DNA of 45,615 nt, from positions 1-45,615 of the forward strand of contig CBFFRP010000385.1 in assembly GCA_965644295.1 (NCBI GenBank), in the 5' to 3' direction. The notes beneath the pieces are model-generated. The model did no database searches. It worked only from the letters and a program-made list of their open reading frames with translations, and was not told where the DNA came from. The stretch is from Paraphysomonas bandaiensis. Lineage: Eukaryota; Chrysophyceae. Within the stretch, counting starts at the first letter, position 1; the number at the start of each line of letters is the position of its first letter. Below, in pieces: positions 12,494-23,582 of this stretch. The position numbers and the translations under genes are program-made.

Positions 12494-12575
12494 AACTACG
12501 GCTGGAATACAGATAATTGTTGTCTCAATATTAGGGGCATCTTTGAACAAAAATATGAAGGATGCTGATACGATG
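12494..12575 (+). repeat. Dispersed repeat, copy C
   Basis: This is the plus-strand copy of the repeat at 1521-1605, with about 80 alignable bases from ACTACGGCT to GATACGA. It sits in an otherwise gene-free interval (12260-12990). Confidence 0.6.
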
Positions 12576-12990
12576 TTGTATACACGCTGTACATGGGATA
12601 CACTGCAGTAGCACTCGCTCATCTAATCAGCCATATGTAACATACACGCCCCTTCATATGCTGTATGTATCATACAATAACTGGCACTGAGTTGCACACC
12701 TCTGCTGTCTTATCTATAGAAGAAATGTGGCTCATTGAGATTGTGTGATGCGAGTAGATGAGACCGCACACATAGGTTACATTTGAGTGCTCAATGAAAC
12801 AGACCTGACTATATGCCTATATATCATTGAGCCTGTATGATTGTTTAGTATAACCTAGATAGCAGTTTCGGATCGCCGTGTCTTCCTCGAACAATGATCT
12901 GCAGGCTTTACCTTCGTTACTAGTTCTATATTTCTACTAGGGTCGCCAAACTACCACCACAGATCACACATATAGTTTTCACATCTTATA

Positions 12991-13220
12991 TCATATGGAA
13001 ACACAATTCTTCTTGGAACAAAATGGGTTGAAGTTGACAAAAGCATTGGTTCTTTCCGTTTGGCCATCAGTAATAGTTACATCTCCAGTTTCCAATCGAT
13101 TAAACAACTCATCGTGCTTTGAAAACATGCCATTACCATTAATGCTTACCAGGTCCTGCTGTAGATTAGTCCTCAAAAGGACCTGTTGTATCACAAAATG
13201 CGTGAAAGTTTCTAATTTTC
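12991..13220 (-). other. Unassigned terminal exon-like segment
   Basis: A minus-strand open stretch starts directly after a candidate acceptor (TTATATCCAG) and runs to a stop at 12991. It encodes KLETFTHFVIQQVLL, then NGNGMFSKHDELFNRLETGD and TITDGQTERTNAF. A further coding-looking piece (QTFMVPVILDELSRIHTF) lies upstream at about 13730-13650. The composition suggests a real or formerly real gene, but I cannot identify it or connect the pieces. Confidence 0.35.
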
Positions 13221-14340
13221 CTGGATATAAGAATATGGTTTAGGGTTAGGGGTTATACTGCACTCATGTTTATGTATTTACAGTATGCATAGCATAGTAT
13301 TACCTTATTTCTAAGTTGTTAAGTAAAGTAGAATACGTAATTCGTAAGTATTGATGCCCAGGGTCATGCAAATCTGCTAAAGCTCACCTAGGTGGTGTTT
13401 ACTCATTTCATACTCTTAACTCACTTCAACTGCACCATCTATATTGCATCATACAGTAGAACTCAGCACTATATATATAATAAGTTCTAACAGATATGTG
13501 CTCACTCTTTGAAAGCATTGAGGGTAAAAATCATAACAAGGCAATATTTTTCCAACCATATCTGTGATACTTCAAAGAGTGTAGATTGGCTTAAAGCATC
13601 ATTTTCATCAGCTGTTGAATTCAATTTAGAAGTCGTACGACCTATATGAAAGCATTGCCATCGGCTTCCGAAAACGTATGGATTCTGCTCAATTCATCTA
13701 GTATTACTGGGACCATAAAAGTTTGGATACACTAAAAGTCGAGTTCTGCAAACTTCCGCTTGCTACAAAAGAAGTTTGAAGAATCAACATCAGTGTATCC
13801 AAACAATAACAGCGCAACCGCCACGCTGCCCATTTTTAACACACGCTCTCTCTCGGTATGCAACATAGCCATCATAACAACACAACCACCACACGATACA
13901 ATATAAATACATTCTCTCGGCATGCATCCTAACCATCGTAAGTCTGAGGTAATACCGAAATCTGGTAAAGCAATTTCACCAGGTTTCATATATATGCATT
14001 GAGTTATTATTTTTACTGTAATTTGTATCTGAGAGGTTAAAGATAAAGAAAAAAGTCGCAAGTATAGTTGTTATTAGCGAGTATTTGTTGCGTTAAAAGT
14101 TGGCCCTGCTGTTGTTACTTGTGTTTTGTAATATCATATTCTCATATAGCTACATCTGCTTCAGCTTGAGGACTTCAAACGCTCCAACCGAATAGCCTGA
14201 TTTTGAATACATTGCATAAGCATATAGCTATCTTTACCACTACTACTTACAGTAGTATTGGTACCTATGCTCGGAAACGACGCGGCAACGGCCAGCTGGA
14301 GGCACATTACACTAGTAGGTGGAGGAGTGCTTAAGCAGTT

Positions 14341-14415
14341 AGTACAGAGTGTATAGTAACAACGCACAACAATAACCAGAACAATACCGCATAAGTATAC
14401 AAAATACGACCCCCG
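14341..14415 (+). repeat. Direct repeat, first copy
   Basis: About 72 bases recur at 14570-14642 in the same orientation (GTATAGTAACAACGCACAAC, then ACAATACCGCATA and AATACGACCCC). The copies bracket a 155-base, more GC-rich segment whose minus strand reads like an exon (EKCNGKKNFVDIRGEISNDD). Related words (CCACCACAC, CATCCTAACCATC) recur at 13875-13940 and 14650-14710. Confidence 0.55.
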
Positions 14416-14569
14416 TCACCATCTTTATGAACAGTATTACCCACCCACGCTCGTGAGCTTTCGTGGTATCTCTTCCTCCGCCTCCGGGTCGTCGTTGGAT
14501 ATTTCGCCACGAATGTCGACGAAATTCTTCTTCCCGTTGCACTTCTCGTACACCACATCATACATACAC

Positions 14570-14642
14570 AGTACAGTGTATAGTAACAACGCACAACAAT
14601 AATCACAACAATACCGCATATATACGAAATACGACCCCGTAT
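14570..14642 (+). repeat. Direct repeat, second copy
   Basis: This is the partner of 14341-14415, with a handful of substitutions and small gaps. It lies immediately right of the exon-like 14416-14569 segment. Confidence 0.55.
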
Positions 14643-14882
14643 ACCACGCAACCACCACACTTCACACTGTAAACACACTATCTTAACATGTATCCTAACC
14701 ATCATAACAAGGCAACTAAAACAAATAATCGCATGACTGTGGTACAGTAGTTAGTGTGGGGTACACAGTATCACTATGCATTATGAAGATTTCACATTCA
14801 TTTTTTGTATAATATGCCTACATTTAGAAGAGATGATTGGCTGAGTATACTGACGATTACTCGTTTCTTCGTTGAATGGGAG

Positions 14883-15150
14883 TGTTGTAACACGTATGTA
14901 GTTTTAAAATAGAACTGTAGTATACGCTAAACGGTAATACGACTCGTGAGAAGTAAAATAGGATCATAGCGATTCAAGATACGGAAGTTTATCTGTGGTT
15001 GCTATCAGAATGATGAAATTACGTTGGTGACGTGTTTTATACGCAATGACACAATTGTATGAGCAATAATAATAAATCTATCTAGGACTAGTCTGATTAC
15101 TTAACTTTTCTTTAACGATCTAACTGTAAATAATGACCAAAAAGTCAATA
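14883..15150 (+). mobile_element. Diverged solo LTR related to the copia element of this window
   Basis: It begins TGTTGTAACACGTATG and ends AAAGTCAATA, matching the ends of the intact LTR (TGTTGGAATACGTATG ... AGTCAATA in element orientation). Blocks between align in order, notably GATTCAAGATACGGAAGTT, ACACAATTGT and AATCTATCTAG. It is 268 bases long against 321, so it has deletions, and it points opposite to the intact copy. No internal region, primer-binding site or obvious 5-bp target duplication flanks it, so it is an old solo LTR or a truncated remnant. Confidence 0.75.
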
Positions 15151-15614
15151 TACAATATACTAAACTGATTATTTTGCATAATTTAAGCGATTAATTTATT
15201 GTTTAACACCTTAGTATACGACTTTATAGTATATACGATTGAACATTAGGACTCTCTGTGAAATCATAATATAGAATGTAATGTATGGATAATTCTGTTC
15301 TATAATTTCGGTTTTCGTTACTCTGACAAACTCTAATACGTTAAAATGACAACAATCTTCATCAATAGTAATCGACTGCACTCCTTACTAGGTTACCAAA
15401 GCAACCAACGTGAAGTGCCCAACAAGACATAAATTACCACGCATAAAAACGATATATATAATCGACATTGCGTGATATGTTTCGATCATCGAGACCATTA
15501 TTTTGTGCTATAAATAATAAAAGACATACACTACATAGATATAATTTAGAACTCAACAGTCCACAATAATGTGAAATGAAACCAATCAACTACATACTTC
15601 TTTGCCTCACTGCA
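15151..15614. other. No gene supported
   Basis: This is AT-rich sequence between the solo LTR and the 3' end of the DENN gene. I see no coding or structural feature in it. Confidence 0.4.
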
Positions 15615-18600
15615 CTATGGGCTGGAATAAGACCATTTCGTTTTTTCTTTTGCAAGTACCGAAAGTATATCCATTCTGCTAAGAATAGTCTGATACATAC
15701 CACATCAAAAACAAATATTTAATAAACAACAGAAAAGACCTTTGCGAGTTTTTCTCAATGTATTCATTTCTGAGTTTGTCAACATATGACGCAAAGAGTT
15801 GAGTATGAGACCACACTGTCTTGGAATTCCAAAATAGAACGCTGGTGATCAAGAAACCATTGTGGGTAGAAATCAAAATCACCTGTCGACGGATCGTAGG
15901 TACTGCAATACAATATTAGTCATCAAAATAAGTAGATATCCATTTTTACATACCCGTACTTACGCCAACCATCGGCAACGACCAAATCGCCACAAAACAT
16001 CTAGTTGTGTTGTTCAATGACCTCCCGTACCTCTTTCAGTGTTGAGCTTCTCCGTCAAACTAATGTCATAAAGAAAAGAGGAGAGTTGGAGATTTTTCTT
16101 GTCGTCTGCTAACCTAGATGAGAACACTTTCGCGGCGTTATTGAGAGTTGCTCGTAACTCCTGGTCTAGTGGCATCATCACAGATATATCAGGCATGGTT
16201 AGCACTTTGTCACATTTTGAGTGGGCTTCATTAAAATCAAGAATTTTGTCTAGGTTTAAAACAGCAGCTGAATTGGCAACAGTAGACAGTTCAAAGTCAC
16301 AACAAGTACCCACAACAAAAGGAACGGGAGCTTGAAGTATTTCAACTGCATTCGCAGGGACTAACGGAACAAAAACTCCCTGCCACGTAAAAGGTGCTAG
16401 ATACCCAACGACAGCAGTGGCAACAGCTGTCACCATACTAACATTAGTTCCAAAAACTATTAATGATTTCTCTAGCACGAGAAGGTTGAGCACGCTTATT
16501 ATCGTGGAGGGATTCATTATAGATAAGACAACCGCACTGGCCCATTCCTACACATGCATGAATATGTGAGTTCTGGTGCATACATATCAGTTCATATACC
16601 TCCATAGTAACCGACTCCGAAGGTAGTATAATCTTTCTCTCAAGGTATGACGGAAACGAAAGTCTAATTTCCTTATTAATCACACCGGTAATCATGGGAT
16701 GGTGTTGAACATATTCGAGAAACTTCCTGCGGCAGGACCTGTGTTCTTCAGTAAAACACTCCCCTCCTACTCCATAGTCTGGGCCTTGGCAGAGCCCCGC
16801 GCTAGGGATATGGAGCTCATTCCTGATGACAGGCGATGCAGGCGATTCGAATCCGCTTCCTCGGTGACAGATGGCAGCGGTCTATTGCAACCCTCCCAAC
16901 TCATTGCACTCAGACTAGATATTGAACTCTCACAGCTGAATCGTGACTCAATTCCATCATTACACCACATTAATGCGTTGCACTGTTTACTCTCACGTTT
17001 CGCAATCTCCTCAAGTATCTACCAACATATAGGTAATCATACACAGATTAGTAGCCATATTCAGAGGAATGTACCTGGAATAATTTAGAGTGCATGGGCT
17101 GCGCACTTAAAATACAGTATGCGCGTTGGGTAACGACATACTGCACAGTCGCCCTTCCAGAGTGTCTCTTTGGCAATTTTGATGCGGGAATTCCGTCCTG
17201 AAGAATTGAAGTGGACTGACCCGGAGAACGACGCATTCGACTCTGACAATGATTCTGACACATCACTATCACCGTCCATGATGTCTAGGGCTCTCTCAAA
17301 GTACTTATGAGTCTTTTTCGGTGATTTCGGAGATTTGTCCTTGTGTAGTCGGGATTGAACTGTGTCCTTAAGCTTCGATAACGTTGCGCCGAATTTAGCA
17401 CTCTTCGATCGTTCAATTACACCTACTTGCTTCCCGTTGAGAACAAGAGCCGTCTGTGTTGGTGTTGTCAGAAAGTGGAGGTTTAACCGACACATATCCC
17501 ACTATCGCTCCAGCTTTATTGGTTATTTCGCAGGCGGTACATAGAGCGACATTTTCGCACAGCGAATCGCATGAATCGTTTCACAACATAGGCACAACGT
17601 TCAAGACGTTCCAAATAAGACAAGGCTGCAATCGTATTCGCGTGTCGCTCTCTATGTAGTGGTATTGCATCAGTCACTATTAGACAACATGCATAAGTGG
17701 GGGTGCCGAACGAGTCAGAAAATTGGAGAACAGTGTATTGATCCCGTCGCTTCCTGCACAAAAGTTCAGCATATCGTTTCGACTCTGTCATATGCAGAAA
17801 AACTCCTGCAGGAAATGCAAAATCCGCTATGCAGTCAATAAATGGTTGATTTTGTCTGGGAAAGTTGTCCAGAATAGCAGCTGGTTGTGTCGATCCCATC
17901 TGTGGCTTTTCAAGTCCCGTGAGAACTTCACGCTTCACACCCACAATGCAGAACTCCATAAAGTTACAGTTTATATCGGCGTCTTGTAGAGGTTGATTAA
18001 TACTGAGCCTCATGGAATTGATGGCAATATCGATGCTCTGTCTTTGGGAACCTACATAACTATCATAGGCGGGAGGAAGAAAGCTCCGTCGAGCTCCGTC
18101 TTTGTCTGTCCAGTCAAGAGAAACTCTATTCGCCAGTGAAAATCGCCCAGCCCCAATAGATTGCCGTATACTTTTCCGATGCGGTTCTACAGAATGTGTA
18201 GAATGTTCACCAAATGATGGCGGCCTGCATTTCGATGAGATTTTCATATTTGAACTGTTTTCTCTAAAAATGTGTTTTATCTCCGTAATTCCGAAACATT
18301 CTAGTTCTAAGCCTCCATCGCTCCCAAAATCAATATTGACGTATCCAACTTTATTGTTTTCGTCACTACAGGAGTGGATTTCAATGTCTGGATTATGATT
18401 TCTAATGGTGTCTAACAGTGATCTATTCTGCCGCTCTAATTGCAACGCGCGCTCATTCAAGGATTCAATGCAAAGGTGTCCCAAACACCTCTGAATTTTG
18501 AGATTTTGTATTTCCAACGCACAAATTTGTGTGAGAACCAAATCTATATTAAGAGGAGCGTTACCCTCAGAAGCAATGGTGTTTGGGGACTCGGTGACAT

Positions 18601-18811
18601 CTTGAGCCGACACTGCAGCAGAAGACTCACGCATTACTTCCTGCTGTGGTGGGCGAGTTGGGGTTCTGCATGTCGTTTCAGTCGAAATCACTCGCTTACA
18701 CACCAATTCCTTTCGGGGGCTCTCTAACTTGACGAGAGAGGACGGTGTTCTGCATAAGTCTACACCTGATGGTGCTGTACTAACAATAATGTCGTTGAAG
18801 GGGTTTTGCAT
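15615..18811 (-). CDS. DENN-domain protein (Rab GEF type), multi-exon, probably damaged
   Basis: DENN proteins activate Rab GTPases by nucleotide exchange. The first ATG of the long 5' frame is at 18811. That frame (about 430 residues, to 17516) has a Ser/Arg-rich N-terminus with a short coiled region, then uDENN (FMEFCIVGVKRE, DNFPRQNQPFIDCIADFAFP). A basic, Ser-rich linker follows (17495-17085 and 16970-16770, possibly joined to the next part by a 32-nt intron). The cDENN domain at 16640-16014 reads VLNLLVLEKSLIVFGTNVS, YLAPFTWQGVFVPLVP and APVPFVVG. A dDENN-like end lies at 16010-15720 (FCGDLVVADGWRKYG, an intron, YDPSTGDFDFYPQWF, then LFASYVDKLRN). Damage: a TAG sits before MFCGDL unless it is intronic, the frame changes before LFASYVDKL, and the uDENN-to-linker junction is unresolved. 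It may therefore be a recent pseudogene. The stop at 15615 is tentative. Confidence 0.7.
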
Positions 18812-19514
18812 GGTTAACTGCACAGATAGAGAAGATCAATGATTGGCCCTCATAATCCAGAAGACTTTGATGTAAGCAGAATGTAACGATAGCCAGGGCA
18901 TCTTTCAGTTGGTCAGTTGAAGGAATAATTGATGCCCAGGCGATCGTATTGGCCACCTACCACCCCATGCATCCTAACCGTCAAACCTGCAGCTGTCATA
19001 TATTGCGGTATACACAGCTGTACAGCAGCGTAGGGGGCTGTATACAATATTCCGGACAGGAAAAACCCACCGAAGTGTGTAATTGGAAACCCCAGTTTTT
19101 ATTGGATTGTGTGATTAGAATTACACAGGAGGAAAACATCACCCATCAACAGCGATTTTGAAGATCTGTGCTTGCAACACGGCGTCGGAAAAAACTGGAG
19201 TTTTCTTCATGCTGTAGGTGGACAAATGAGTATTTTATGAGATACTACATGCCAATATCCCGATTTTTGATCTTAAATTTCAGTAAAATCAGTATAGAGA
19301 AGTATACGTTATGTTGATATTCAACACTGAGAGTCGTGGTAATACTGTGGAATACCGAATACAGTTACGAAATATCATACGCCAGTGTGGTGTCTGTATT
19401 CCTCAGTACACTGTTTGCATCATGACACTGATGCGATGCGAGCAAACTTCTGTAGCACTTAAGTCAGCGTCCAGGTTCATAAACTGGCGCTAACTTTTTC
19501 ATCGTCGCGATTTA
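18812..19514. other. Intergenic, with exon-like scraps
   Basis: This lies between the divergent DENN and PH genes and probably holds both promoters. The plus strand has coding-looking scraps at about 19080-19235 (NWKPQFLLDCVIRITQEE; DFEDLCLQHGVGKNWSFLHA) in two frames. I cannot assign them. Confidence 0.3.
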
Positions 19515-19979
19515 ATGAGCTCTCCTTCACCTCCCAAATCGAGTTTATTTAAAAACGGAGATATCCCTAAGATAGATTATTGTGATGTGCTGCTGAAGGG
19601 GTTCCTAACGAAACAAGGAGGCAGTTGGAAGTCTTGGAAGCGCAGATTTTTTGTACTATCTGTGGATGGAGTTTTAAACTATTATGAAGATGAAATGATG
19701 ATGAAACCGAAGGGTTCACTGAACTGTCGTGATGCAGAAGTGTATCAGGTGACGGATCAAGGTGAGTTATGCTTCGAAATAGCAACAGAAGTATTAAAAT
19801 CTGACTCTGGACGCTGTCTAAAACTTCTGGCTGAAAGTGAAGAGCAAATTATTGAATGGATGCAGGCAGTGCGCGCGGTGTCATGCTTATATGGAGATTC
19901 TACTGCGGCTACTTCAGAACCCGGTCAAGATAGTCAAAAGGCGCAATTCGGAGGGATCGATTCAGACCCACTGTGCTGA
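19515..19979 (+). CDS. PH-domain protein, 154 aa
   Basis: This is a single-exon gene with an ATG at 19515. A short Ser/Pro-rich N-terminus leads into one pleckstrin-homology domain at about residues 26-125: KGFLTKQGGSWKSWKRRFFVL forms the first strands, LNYYED follows, and the C-terminal helix contains the invariant Trp (EQIIEWMQAVRAV). K33, K42-R43-R44 and Y56 fit the K-Xn-[KR]-X-R-Xn-Y pattern seen in phosphoinositide-binding PH domains, so binding to membrane inositol lipids is likely. The last 25 residues are polar and probably disordered. No other domain is present, so it may be an adaptor. It is intact and is the first clearly undamaged gene from the left. Confidence 0.85.
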   Translation: MSSPSPPKSSLFKNGDIPKIDYCDVLLKGFLTKQGGSWKSWKRRFFVLSVDGVLNYYEDEMMMKPKGSLNCRDAEVYQVTDQGELCFEIATEVLKSDSGRCLKLLAESEEQIIEWMQAVRAVSCLYGDSTAATSEPGQDSQKAQFGGIDSDPLC

Positions 19980-20594
19980 ACCTATCAGTGTTTGAGCTTT
20001 ATATGTATATTGCAGCTTGATTGTTGTGAAATGTGTGAGAGATATAATGCTTATATTTCAATCCGTCTAATATGGCAATTTTTTTGTTTTGTTGCGTTGG
20101 AGATAGTGTTATATATTCGTAAGTTATAACTCTGTAGTCTTGATTTGTAAAGCCGATTATTTTTCTCCTATTCTTGAAGCTTTTTTGAATTGAATGAGTC
20201 ATATAGGTGAAGTAAGCCATTTTTTTATTAACCACCACACGGATATTTTATATAGTAAGTAGTTAGCTATAGTATTTACTCTCTACTTTAAGGTACGTAA
20301 ATTAAGTACCACATACTTACATATAACTTACATTTGCCACAGACAATACTCATTTTAGCTGGAAAGAACTATTTACGAGTCATAATAGCACTCTGCTACT
20401 TCATGTATTATAACCTGAAACCTGAATTCATACTTCATGAGTGAGGTGTAAGTTACCTATGTTTGGCACTATGCTTTATAGTTATCGAGAAAAAACGCTC
20501 TCCGATTATTTCCACCACTTTTTTGTTATATTTAATTGGTCAAAGAAACATAGCAATGCTAGAATAGGAATAGCTGCCGTTCACACACTTGCAT
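19980..20594. other. Intergenic between convergent genes
   Basis: This AT-rich stretch should hold the 3' ends of the PH gene (plus) and the CapZ-alpha gene (minus). I see no gene or repeat in it. Confidence 0.45.
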
Positions 20595-21861
20595 TCACTT
20601 TCTAACTTGTCTATTCATGCGCACTGAATTGACATTCCACTCCATCTTTGTTCTCTTCACAGGCATGATTCTTCTCATAGCTCGGAAGGTCTCGTCGTTC
20701 ATGTTGGCATACATATCTTCTAGGCCACCCTGTAGATCACCCTCTGACGCCTGTAGTTCCTCAGATTATAAAAACTATAAAATAACACATGCTTTCCATA
20801 CTTACATTGATATGGGAAACAATTTGAGAGGCAAATTCACCCTCAGAGGAGTACGTGAAGCTTGTGCTTGGGGCCTGCTTAGTCGTTTGCAACTGGACAT
20901 TGCCATCCTCGAAATAATGCGCATGGACCTATATGTAGGAGTTAGACTTCGAACGAAGATTGTACTTGCACGAAATAAACTAAAATTTCAAAGAGCACTA
21001 TTTATACCTTAATGTCACCACTAATGGTTGCCTGCCCTGGGCTGAAGGTAATATTCCATGATGAGGTCCACTTGCCACTCCAGAAGTTTCTCAAATTCGG
21101 CCTCTCACCAGAAACGACAGCAATTATGTTCCCGTCACGGCAAAATACCCCGGCTGCTGCAGTCTCTGTCACAAACCTGTAATGTTTCCAGATTAGCAAC
21201 ACATCACCGTCTCGCTAGTATGTATACCTTGACGCGACGTAATCGTCAAGCGCTGACTGCAGGGCAGCGCGTTCACCTTCCCTAGAACTGTCTTGATTCG
21301 AGGGGGACGAGTCCTCCAGAGTTGTCTGTTACATGAACAAGAACATTACAAAAAAGTGTATAATAATGACAATATATATCGTACCAAAGACAAATGATCT
21401 ACGGCAAATGGGGCACCAGTCTTGGAGTCCACATAATGTGTGGGGTCAATTTCGCCAGCTGAAGCGAGCACAACCTTATATTTAAAGCGTAATGTATCAT
21501 GACAACATATCGAAACATATATATTAGAAACCTTGTTTCCACTGGGTGCTGAGACCACCTTGTTCGTTTTCGTATTGTAAGCTCTTGCGATTCCTGCAGC
21601 TAGTGGTTCCCCAAGAAGCCCGTCAGGGAGCAGTTTTCTCACATCTACCCACACAACATAAGCTGTATAAAACAAATAATTGCATTTCGAGACCAGATAA
21701 TATTTCTTGAAATTGTCCGGGCGGGCTTGAGAGTAGAAAGTGCTGTGCAATTTGAAGCTTCTCTTCATCAGTGATCTGCATATCGAAAACAAAACATAAC
21801 CACAACATATAAGAGCACTGAGACTAGTGACCTCCTCTACTTCATTTTCCTCGTCTGACAT
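20595..21861 (-). CDS. CAPZA: F-actin capping protein subunit alpha (CapZ alpha), 8 exons
   Basis: With its beta partner this protein caps actin filament barbed ends. Starting at ATG 21861, exons join in frame through seven GT-AG introns of about 45-60 nt. Exon 1 (MSDEENEVEE) is followed by ITDEEKLQIAQHFLLSSPPG, the typical CapZ-alpha start. VRKLLPDG, then GEIDPTHYVDSKTG and PFAVDHLSL come next, then the LDDYVASR^FVTE junction, GERPNLRNFWSGKWTSSW, HYFEDGNVQL, and a C-terminus with MNDETFRAMRRIMPVKRTKM. The stop is TGA at 20595. The total is about 287 residues, against 286 for human CAPZA1, and all hallmark blocks are present. The C-terminal tentacle is short (VNSVRMNRQVRK). This gene is intact, which shows that the frameshifts in the left block are not general sequence error. 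Confidence 0.93.
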
Positions 21862-22333
21862 TATAAAAATAGCAGCTCTTAATCGATCTGGAAGCTTATT
21901 GCACCACGATCAATATTTGCAGTATGTTAAGAGGGGCACAAAGCCTCGACAAGTTTTTACACACATACACTGCAGTATATGTATGCATACACAGCCTAAC
22001 AGAGATATGTGTACACAGACATACATACATATAAAATACCATCATACCGACATACATATCGCAGTGACAAGATCAGACAGGAGGAGTACCAGATTGAAGC
22101 TTGGGAATCTTAAATGGTCGCCCAATAAAGTACTGAACTGAAAACTCAGTTGGTCTACCGCAGTATTTTGTACACGATATACAGCAGTGTATACCGCTAC
22201 TACATACTGCACGTCCATAGGAGTATGTATGTATATGGAAGTCACATACATAAGCCCCCCATATATATGTACATATAGCTACATATAGCACTCTATCACC
22301 AGCACAATCTCATGCCACTAGGCGTATAGTGTG
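21862..22333. other. Intergenic between divergent genes
   Basis: This lies between CapZ-alpha (minus) and the small coiled-coil gene (plus), so it probably holds both promoters. It has many TACATA/TATGTA words and TA-rich runs near 22025 and 22260, but no gene. Confidence 0.4.
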
Positions 22334-22678
22334 ATGTCGAGCGTAGACGATGTTCAGGATGGATTCGACTCACTAATGCGTGCAGTGTTCGAGGCTGTTC
22401 ATTACAGAGGAGCACAGAGCGATAGCGAACTCATGTCTGCAGAGGTGACGAATCAGTTAGAGTCCATATGTAAAACTATCGATAACCTTAAAGGAGCTAA
22501 TCGAACACCTGAAGATCAGGAACTAGAGATAAACTCTCTCTCTGAGAGGCAAAATGACACAATACAGCAGATAGAGGAACTAGAGAGGAGCCTGTGCGAG
22601 TTAGAGGCCAAGTGCGACGTAGAGTTAAATGAGTTACTCTCTACCTCAACGAGTGATGTAAAGGGACTGGGACACTGA
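22334..22678 (+). CDS. Small coiled-coil protein, possibly Mediator subunit 21
   Basis: This is a single-exon frame of 114 residues from the ATG at 22334. The N-terminus (DVQDGFDSLMRAVFEAVHY) is followed by a helical region (VTNQLESICKTIDNLKG), a polar turn, and a long C-terminal coiled coil (INSLSERQNDTIQQIEELER). The layout resembles Med21/Srb7: an N-terminal LQDxVDxL-like helix, an IDxL motif in the middle and a C-terminal helix that pairs with Med7. However, Med21 normally has IDxLIDxLP, and here the second half is missing. The gene is intact. Another small helical subunit, such as a prefoldin, cannot be excluded, and the Mediator assignment is tentative. Confidence 0.45.
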   Translation: MSSVDDVQDGFDSLMRAVFEAVHYRGAQSDSELMSAEVTNQLESICKTIDNLKGANRTPEDQELEINSLSERQNDTIQQIEELERSLCELEAKCDVELNELLSTSTSDVKGLGH

Positions 22679-23090
22679 AGAGTTTGTTATAATTTATTGA
22701 TTCATTATTGACGCATTAATTTCTAATATGTAATCATTATAAATATTTTCATGGTGCAGATGGCAATACGAGAAAGTTAATTCACGTCGTCACTTTTTTT
22801 TTGTAGTATTGTCATGAGTATTGCAAATCAGTATGTCTTTGCAGTTACCATTTCACACACCAAGTAAGAGTGGCAGCGTGGTGGTATCTAGATATTGCTC
22901 AGTCTCTATATATATGTATAGCTTTATATTTTATAGTGGTGAACCTAGAACCTAGTATATAGTACATAGCGCTTAACCGTATATGCACACCTAATATGGT
23001 TTTGAAGAATGAACATTGACTGTTAAGTGGAGAGTGTATAGCTAAAAGTACTAAACAAAATATCTGAAGTTTAAACTAACTGAGTCAGGT
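22679..23090. other. Intergenic; left flank of the retrotransposon
   Basis: This AT-rich sequence runs from the end of the small coiled-coil gene to the target-site duplication. I see nothing else in it. Confidence 0.45.
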
Positions 23091-23095
23091 TTGTG

Positions 23096-23416
23096 TATTG
23101 ACTAAAGACCATTTTCAGATGATTAAGATCGTTGTAAGAGAAGTTTAAGTTAGTCAAACTAGATAGATTACTTTATTATGATTGTATACACAATTGTGTG
23201 TGTTGTCATGTAGCACATGTCAACAACATGATAAATTATTTCGTTCATGTTAACCACTGCTCAACTTCCGTATCTTGAATCGTCATGATATAATACTTCA
23301 GTTTCACAGTTATAGCTATATAGCACCTTTTGACTATTGACTACGTATTACTGTTTTTCACATTGTATTTAACGTATTCTACAGTACTATCTTAGAGAAC
23401 CATACGTATTCCAACA
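23096..23416 (-). repeat. 3' LTR of the copia element
   Basis: It is 321 bp. In element orientation it starts TGTTGGAATACG and ends AGTCAATA, so the ends are TG...TA and not the usual TG...CA. It is identical to the 5' copy at 28285-28605. Confidence 0.95.
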
Positions 23417-23424
23417 CTCCTCCT
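23417..23424 (-). promoter_or_regulatory. Polypurine tract for plus-strand priming
   Basis: AGGAGGAG directly precedes the 3' LTR in element orientation, the position of the polypurine tract that primes second-strand DNA synthesis. Confidence 0.8.
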
Positions 23425-23582
23425 CAATGTAGAAACGAGTAATCGTCATTATACTGCAGCTATATATATCATCTAGTCATCTTAGGATAAAACGGATGTG
23501 AAAATCTTCATAAAGATACTGTGAACATCACACTTCGCTGTAACACAGTTATGTGGGATTCTTACCCACTAAAAACACACCC

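Noticed and set aside
13732-14061. Minus-strand 109-codon frame
   Set aside because: Half of it is repeat-derived sequence shared with 14640-14710; only a short piece (KPGEIALPDFGITSDLRW) looks coding and cannot be placed.
16842-16852. GATTCGAATCC, like a tRNA gene B box
   Set aside because: No A box or cloverleaf can be folded around it; it lies in the DENN coding linker.
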